NCBI RefSeq assembly: GCF_009389715.1
Contig: NW_024067666.1
Span: forward strand, 413,001 to 477,000
DNA: 64,000 bases
Direction: 5' to 3'
From: Phoenix dactylifera
Lineage: Eukaryota; Streptophyta; Magnoliopsida; Arecales; Arecaceae
A program made the translations under genes and the position numbers. The notes under the pieces were generated by a model. The model was not told the DNA's origin. It did not search any database and worked only from the letters and a program-made list of their open reading frames with translations. Each line of letters starts with the position of its first letter. The stretch's first letter is position 1. Of the stretch, positions 59,492-64,000 are shown in pieces.

Positions 59492-62400
59492 ATGGCGACT
59501 TCTGGAAATAATATCAAAAGCGCTAAATTGGTATTTTTTTCCCTGAAATTCTGAGCCTTGGATTTGTTATTGTATTGGAAATTTCATGTTTGCGGGGCTT
59601 AATTTGATGTTCTGGTTTAGTATCGAATTAAAGATCCCTTCCATATCTAGCCTTCTTGTGTTTGATTTGAAAAATTATTTTTTATGTTTGTTGGGGGAGT
59701 GATTTTGCTGTTGCTTATTTTCTCGAATTAAATATCATATTCTTCAGCTGGGATCGGTCCTTCGAGGCCTAATTCAGCTGTTTTGGTTTGAATTTCTTCA
59801 ATTTTTTATTATTTTTGGTTTGTTTTAGAAATTTTGCTAAAGTTTTCAGCAGATTTTTTATCTGGTATTTAGTTTTAAAAAATGAATTGCAGCTGTTGGT
59901 TATGGTTGACGGGTTTATGGATTTAGGTCTTAAATTGCATTATCTTCTTGGAACTATTGTTTCTTTTTGTTGGGTTCGGAGGCTATATTTCACAATTAAT
60001 AGAAAAGTTTGTTCTTTCTCTCTTTCCGGAATCAACTTTTAGCATATTCTTCATTTTAAACTTGTCAAGCTTCCTGTATTAGATTTGTGATAGTGATATT
60101 GATTTGGTAAATCAGGTTCTTCTTGGAGATGCGGGAACTGGGAAGTCTAGTTTGGTTTTGCGCTTCGTGAAAGGACAGTTTGTTGAATTCCAGGTTGGTT
60201 TATATAAAAATTAGGATTTTGAGTGGAATTTTAGTTTTGATATGGTAAATTTGGTTCTTAGTTTGGGTGTTTTGATACTGTAGGAATCAACAATAGGTGC
60301 AGCGTTCTTCTCACAGACATTGGCAGTGAATGATCAAACAGTGAAATTTGAGATCTGGGATACTGCAGGACAGGAGAGATATCATAGTTTGGCTCCCATG
60401 TATTACAGAGGAGCTGCAGCTGCTGTAATTGTATACGATATAACAAATTGGGTTAGTAAATTTTGATAAGACTCTAGCAGAGCTATTTTAGGATAAAGTT
60501 AATCTGTTCTATCATCCTTATAATAATTGCCATGAATGCTTTTTTTCCCTTGTAAACCTTTAGGACTGAGTTTAATTGTCATTTCTTTAATGTAATAGAA
60601 AAGGGAAACAAAATATAAGCAAAAGGATTTATAAGCTAAAAACCCATTCAAAGACTAGTATATGTGAGTATATCCCAAAAAAATAAAAACCTGGTTAAAG
60701 AAGGATTAAATAATTCCTGGGGTTTAAATTCCTTAAAGAATACTTGAAAGTTTTGAGTTATATTTTACTTTTGCTAGAGACCATAAAACCATGGATCCAT
60801 CCATCGTCAAAATAATCATAGAAGTAGACTCTTCAAGGAATGATCTTTGTCTGAATGAGGATCAGGTTCAATTGGAACTCGTCATGGGCGAAAGTTCTGT
60901 TTCTGATGTTTGTTTGTTTGATTGTTTTTTTTTTTGTTGTGCCATCAATAGTCTCTTTTTTATGTTAGTCTCCAACTAAATGCTTAGGACAGGAAATGAC
61001 CACATGTTCCCGAGTTTCTTCCTGGCATTGAAGTGCTGATGTTACATGAAAATACATCACAAGATCTTAACAAATGGACATGCGACATGGGGCCTACGCA
61101 GGGCAAGAATAAGGAAATAAGTAATTTAGGTTATGCTTAGGATAGAAAATGTGCTTTTGAGTTTCTTTGTTTTAAAGTGATGATGATCTAAGAAAATGGA
61201 CCACGAAATCCCTGCACATGGATATGTGACACAAGAATTAAGAAAGGCGAGAATTGAGGAAATAAGTAGTAGGGATGCAATATCCATTTCCAGGAAGGAA
61301 AAAAAAACTGACTTAATATAATTTTTATGGAATAGGAACTTTTTTTAGAAGTGGTTCTTTGTGCTGTGATGGATGAATTTATTGATCACCTATCCTTTCA
61401 TCATGACTTCTAAATGATCAATTTTTCTTTTTCTTTTTTTGTGGATACTTCATAACATTGAAGTAGTTTCTTAACTCTCCTCAATCACTTGGCATTATAA
61501 TGGTTTTATGTTTTCAAGTAGAGTATAAAACAATCAAGAAAAATAGTTTTTTTAAATTTAAATGCTCATCCAATTATTTATAGTACTATGAAAATGACAC
61601 TTTTAGAATCAAGGAATATTCTTTTTTGATCTGTTTGTCATTGTCCATTCTGAGAATGTCATCCCATTTATCTTAAGAGTATGTAAATTACCCCACTTGC
61701 TCTCTCCCCCATGCCATCACATGCATGTGATTTCTTTCCCACTTCTACAATCAGATTAGACCTTTTCCTAAAACTCCCAAACACGTTGGACTATATACCT
61801 TTTTCTCTTTGGTTCAACTTAAAACACATTTGATCCTCCTGCCTCCATTTTCTCTATCTTCCCACCAATGATATCCTCCCTCTCTTTCTCCACTTCCCTA
61901 AAACCATCCTCTCTCTCTCTCTCTACAACTCCTTCCTAGTAAATAATTCCTGTCTAATCTAATTCTAATGCTAATAAATATGGAAATATTTTTTTAATCA
62001 AATCCTACCAATAATCTTGCCCAACTAGATGTTCATGTTTTGGAAAGGTTTGTCCAAATCAAATCCTACCAATAAACAATCCCATCCAATTAAATTCTAA
62101 TAGATATAGTGATGCCGGACCAAATTTAAAATGAAAGCAGGAGAAGAGGGGGAGAGAAGGAGGAAGAAGAAGAGAAGAAGGAGAAGGGAGGAGAAGAGAA
62201 GAAAAGGAAAACGTGAGGGAAGGAAGTCTTTAATTCTGCATTAAAACCCTAATCAGCATAAAGTTCCCTTTAAATAGGGCCCCATAAGAACAATTAAAAT
62301 AAACCCCTTACATAAAATAATTCCCCACAAATAATCCCTAAAATGCAAATAAGCCCAGAATAAAATAAACCCCAAATAAATCCTAAAACACAAATAAACC

Positions 62401-64000
62401 CAGAAATAACAATAAGCAAATATGCAAATAAAATGGGGACCTAGCTGATGTCCCCATCAACTCCTCCCGGGTGAGAAAAACTCGACCCCGTCCAGTGTAA
62501 ATCGGGTCGGCTGTCGTACTGCTCCAGAAGATCCGGGTCAAGGCGCTGCAACTCAGCTCGCGAAATCCACGACACATCTGATTCGGGTCGACCTTTCCAC
62601 CGAACAAGGTAACGTTGGTAGCTTCCTCTCCTGGTAGATATAACCTGCTCATCTAATATATGTTCTATGTGTTCTCTGCGTGCATGAAACTGTGGAGGTG
62701 GAGGCTCACTAGCAGGTGCTAGAGCAGGGTGATCAACAACAGTGGATGTATCAACAAAAGGGTCAGAAGGAATGAATGTTGATTTCTTGTATGGGACTAA
62801 ATCTTCAATATTAAATGTCGCACTAATCCCATAGTCTTCAGGAAGATCTACAACATACGCATTCGAACTGATTTTCTTTAGGACTTTGAACGGTCCCGCA
62901 CTACGAGATTGCAACTTTTTGAACGTCCCCGAAGGAAGTCGTTCAGGTCTAATTCTTACCATGACTGAATCACCTACATTTAATTCTTTATAACGTCGGT
63001 GCAAATCAGCAAAGGATTTATATTTTAAGTTATTAGAGTGAATAAGTTTGCTGATCTCCTGATGCAATGAATGCAGGTGTGAAGCAAATGATTGTGCAGA
63101 CTCAGAGACTCTATGTTGATGAGATATGGGAATCAAGTCTATGGGCTGCCTAGGTTTATAACCATTCACCACTTCAAAAGGACTCATGCCTATGGTCCTA
63201 TTGACCGAACTATTATATGCAAACTCGGCAGTTGGTAACACGAGATCCCAAGTCCTAGTATGCTCACCTACCAGACATCTGAGAAGACTCCCTAGACTTC
63301 GGTTGACAACTTCGGTCTGGCCATCAGTTTGGGGATGATAGGCAGAGGAAAATTTTAATTTGGTACCCATCATGTGCCAAAGAGTTTTCCAAAAATAGCT
63401 CATAAATTTAACATCCCTATCGGACACAATAGATTTAGGGAGACCATGGAGTCTAACGACTTCGTCAAAATAAAGTTTCGCAATCCTAGAAGCATCAGAA
63501 GTCTTAGAACATGGGAGAAAATGAGCCATTTTAGAGAACCGGTCCACTACTACAAAAATGGAATCGTGTTTGGTCGAGGTACGTGGAAGCCCTAACACAA
63601 AATTCATGCTAACATCTTGCCACGGACAATCAGGAACAGGTAGTGGAGTGTAAAGCCCAGTGTTCTGTTTACGTTGTTTGGCTAATTGACATGTGCGGCA
63701 CTGAGCGACGATCTTGGCCACGTCTCTCTTGAGACTCGGCCAGAAGAAACGTCTTTCCACCATCTCAATTGTTTTGTCTCTCCCGAAATGCCCAGACAGT
63801 CCTCCAGCGTGTACTTCCCATACTAGAAAATCTCTCAAAGAAGTTCGAGAAATACACAATCGGTCGGAGCGAAAGAGATAATCATCGTGTAAAAAGAAAT
63901 CATCGTGCTCTCTCTCTACTCCATCTCGTAAGGTCAGGTATACATTACTAAAATCGGGACAGGTGGCATATTGTTCCCTGATCCTTTCAAAACCAATTAC
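59492..64000 (+). CDS. RABF2 (plant RAB5-type) small GTPase, first three exons; gene continues past the window
   Basis: Exons seen are 59492-59530, 60116-60193 and 60284-60451, each a whole number of codons with GT-AG borders, encoding residues 1-95. The translation opens [20 protein letters not shown]. It includes the P-loop GDAGTGKS (17-24), switch [14 protein letters not shown], the WDTAGQE (64-70) GTP-hydrolysis loop with Gln69, and [20 protein letters not shown]. This is nearly the plant RABF2/ARA7-RHA1 sequence, which recruits effectors on late endosomes for vacuolar traffic. The NKxD and SAK motifs and the prenylated Cys tail must lie in exons beyond 64000; I found none in 60452-62109. 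Exon 3 ends in a Trp codon (TNW) where relatives usually have TNQ or TNS. The third intron carries a chromovirus from 62110 on. Only the exons listed are coding; the end coordinate is the window edge. Confidence 0.88.
60452..62109. other. Intron 3 of the RABF2 gene, proximal part
   Basis: AT-rich intron sequence. A loosely repeated pair (aagaataaggaaataagtaatttag near 61105 and gagaattgaggaaataagtag near 61251) is visible. A CT run lies at 61907-61924. No exon is seen. Confidence 0.55.
62110..64000 (-). mobile_element. Ty3/gypsy chromovirus, 3' half, running off the right edge
   Basis: The 3' LTR is 62110-62459 (350 bp, ends tgatg...catca; a TATA-like ctatttaaag on the minus strand near 62269-62278). 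Upstream in sense is a purine tract cccgggaggagt, then a long open pol region. Pol carries an integrase ([11 protein letters not shown] zinc-finger part, [20 protein letters not shown] and [17 protein letters not shown] catalytic parts) followed by a chromodomain (HILDEQV ... [18 protein letters not shown]) that ends at the LTR. The chromodomain makes it a chromovirus; a Galadriel- or CRM-like affinity is a guess. The visible pol looks whole, so the insertion is probably young. The 5-bp target sequence on this side is tatag. Reverse transcriptase, gag and the 5' LTR lie outside the window. Confidence 0.92.

Noticed and set aside
60791-60979. A 62-codon frame as RABF2 exon 4
   Set aside because: It contains none of the expected RAB sequence (NKxD, SAK) and lies in intron DNA.

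Overview
The window is nuclear DNA from a flowering plant. It contains plant-specific gene families (a NAC transcription factor, an SH4-clade trihelix factor, a plant RAB5-type GTPase and a plant PH/SWAP70-like protein), GT-AG introns, an AT-rich background and dense plant transposable elements (Au-type SINEs, TRIMs, chromovirus, copia, TR-GAG and hAT-type elements). The repeat style suggests a monocot with a mid-sized, repeat-rich genome, possibly a palm. That placement is inference from the style of the sequence, not a database match.

Layout. 1-5970: simple repeats and a 1.14 kb hAT-type non-autonomous transposon (2310-3453) carrying a broken copy of the 5' end of a KRI1 gene. 5973-7609: a complete three-exon NAC gene on the minus strand, JUB1/NAC042-like. 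7610-19140: gene-poor, holding solo LTRs of a small TRIM family, a degraded LTR-like block with a nested MITE, and a LINE 3' end. 19467-22620: a small-RNA locus with one tRNA-Glu(UUC), two U5 snRNA genes each with an snRNA-type promoter (USE plus TATA), and a duplicated U5 3' end. 22747-25445: a 158-bp tandem duplication and a copia fossil. 26445-38627: a complete ten-exon PH-domain/coiled-coil gene (SWAP70-like, 497 aa, minus strand) with introns up to 2.7 kb, one holding an Au SINE and one a GC-rich palindromic element. 39479-40030: a TRIM with only 46 bp between its LTRs. 41150-42147: a second hAT-type element. 43591-44740: two near-identical 531-bp tandem units. 47191-48833: a two-exon SH4-clade trihelix gene on the plus strand with a short uORF. 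49559-51875: a SINE with target-site duplication and a 1.3 kb solo LTR. 53051-57174: an LTR element with gag but no pol (TR-GAG type). 57385-58824: a tandem TRIM array with six LTRs. 59492 onward: the first three exons of a RABF2 (plant RAB5) gene, whose third intron carries a chromovirus running off the right edge.

The protein genes do not form a cluster with a shared function; they are ordinary dispersed genes. NAC and trihelix are transcription factors, RABF2 acts in endosomal/vacuolar trafficking, and the SWAP70-like protein is a candidate membrane-binding regulator of Rac/ROP signalling. The observations most worth a second look are in the non-coding part: the U5/tRNA cluster, the multi-LTR TRIM array, the recurrence of an snRNA-like USE+TATA arrangement inside several short LTR families, the palindromic GC-rich element in a host intron, and the KRI1 capture by a hAT-type element. 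I did not see a multi-gene system that looks new.
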